64,000 bases of DNA from Bacteroidales bacterium (GTDB lineage Bacteria; Bacteroidota; Bacteroidia; Bacteroidales; UBA932), in assembly GCA_017454905.1 (NCBI GenBank), contig JAFTCB010000062.1:1-64000 (forward strand), read 5' to 3'. The position numbers were made by a program, and so were the translations under genes. The notes under the pieces were generated by a model. That model was not told the origin of the DNA, did no database searches, and saw only the letters and a program-made list of their open reading frames with translations. Of this stretch, positions 63,519-64,000 are shown piece after piece; within the stretch, counting starts at the first letter, position 1; each line of letters opens with the position of its first letter.

Positions 63519-63543
63519 AAAAATCACAATATTCTTAAACACG

Positions 63544-63551
63544 CAAATTTA
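63544..63551 (-). promoter_or_regulatory. -7 box (TAAATTTG) for gyrA
   Basis: A perfect TAnnTTTG match on the minus strand, 25 nt before the start at 63518, which also argues against the upstream start at 63542. Confidence 0.65.
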
Positions 63552-63574
63552 ACATAAAAATCCGATTATTTTGC

Positions 63575-63582
63575 TATTTTTG
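63575..63582 (+). promoter_or_regulatory. -7 box (TATTTTTG) for the Clp gene
   Basis: A perfect TAnnTTTG match 16 nt before the ATG at 63599. Confidence 0.65.
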
Positions 63583-63598
63583 TCCATATTTCGGCGCG

Positions 63599-64000
63599 AT
63601 GAAGATCAAGTTCTCACAGGAAATGCTCACCATCCTCGGATACGCCCGGGATGAAGCCATGCGCACCGGCTGCTACGGCATCGGTGCGGATCACATCGTG
63701 CTCGGGCTGCTCCGGCACCGGGACAACAATGCATGCCGGGCCCTGGAGGCCTGCGGCATCCAGCTCGAAGACCTCAAGGAAACCATCGACGGACGCGTCT
63801 TTACTGACCGGGCCGTCCCCTGGCACGACCAGGCGCAGGTCCGGCCGACACGCGCCGCCGGCGCCCTGCTGAACGCTTCCGCTTACGAAGCCCTCAAGCA
63901 CAGCCAGCACGAGATCCTTTCTTCCCATTTCCTGCTGGCCCTGCTCCGCTCCGAAGGAAACGCCGCCGCAGAGTACCTTCTCGGCCGGGGCCTCCGCTAC
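63599..64000 (+). CDS. Clp ATPase, N-terminal part (ClpC-like), cut by the window end
   Basis: The 134 codons visible are open to the end of the window and encode a double Clp-N domain: KFSQEMLTILGYARDEA with GADHIVLGLLRH, then LNASAYEALKHSQHEILSSHFLLALLRSEGNAAAEYLLGRG. This is the substrate and adaptor binding module of ClpA/ClpC-type AAA+ unfoldases that feed ClpP. The AAA+ modules would lie beyond 64000, so a stand-alone Clp-N protein cannot be excluded. It is divergent from gyrA. Confidence 0.85.
   Translation, partial: MKIKFSQEMLTILGYARDEAMRTGCYGIGADHIVLGLLRHRDNNACRALEACGIQLEDLKETIDGRVFTDRAVPWHDQAQVRPTRAAGALLNASAYEALKHSQHEILSSHFLLALLRSEGNAAAEYLLGRGLRY

Overview
The window is a gene-dense, GC-rich stretch of ordinary bacterial chromosome, almost certainly from the order Bacteroidales (Bacteroidota). 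The evidence is: -7 boxes of the TAnnTTTG type in front of most transcription units; almost no Shine-Dalgarno sequences except one near-perfect one in front of rpsU; a 29-residue basic protein between HU and ribonuclease G; a zinc-less sirtuin; a TonB-receptor-like barrel of the Bacteroidota type; many lipoproteins; membrane-bound AraC regulators. A GC-rich gut lineage related to Rikenellaceae or Cryptobacteroides would fit, but that is inference. I see no tRNA, rRNA, CRISPR array, insertion sequence, prophage or integrase.

Layout. 1-397: an 83-bp tandem repeat and the leader of a secreted M6 metallopeptidase with a coupled lipoprotein (398-2442). 2434-8514: tpiA, the tyrS-rbfA-lolE-like operon, an O-acetylhomoserine sulfhydrylase and a divergent phosphomannose-isomerase-like gene. 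8523-13074: a lipoprotein and small barrel pair, a DJ-1 protein, glmS and an S4 RNA-binding protein. 13154-19890: a tripartite RND efflux operon (lipoprotein, adaptor, pump, TolC) with a YugP-type membrane protease. 20018-23501: reverse rubrerythrin and a GH35-like plus CBM9/PKD gene pair. 23655-28221: rng, the 29-residue gene, HU, and divergent lon. 28332-35782: the coaD operon, ung, and an operon of LysE exporter, PASTA protein, RluD and Lnt. 35876-41405: barrel protein, ruvC, serS, rpmA, rplU. 41620-44342: ATPase plus sirtuin pair, rpsU, nitroreductase. 44321-47379: an OmpA-like protein translationally coupled to a transmembrane propeller/AraC regulator. 47536-51914: dnaK, glutathione peroxidase, a pseudouridine synthase and a second membrane AraC regulator. 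52009-58456: an operon of SPOR lipoprotein, degenerate M28/TonB protein, leuS and two YitT proteins. 58502-64000: CapA-like protein, TPR protein, gyrA and the start of a Clp ATPase.

Most genes are housekeeping. The most interesting signals are: (1) dnaK and lon share an unusual promoter core and a nearly identical 13-bp inverted repeat, which looks like a heat-shock control module; (2) an M28 peptidase relative that has lost most metal ligands and is fused to a TonB C-terminal domain; (3) a 16-bp perfect tandem duplication placed exactly on the stop/start overlap of the OmpA-like gene and its transmembrane regulator; (4) a collagen-like Gly-Pro-Gln tail on DnaK; (5) many promoters whose -7 box lies only 4-9 nt before the start codon, implying leaderless mRNAs; (6) an ATPase with an odd Walker A coupled to a zinc-less sirtuin, next to a G10 tract. 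I do not see a clear new defence system or mobile island.
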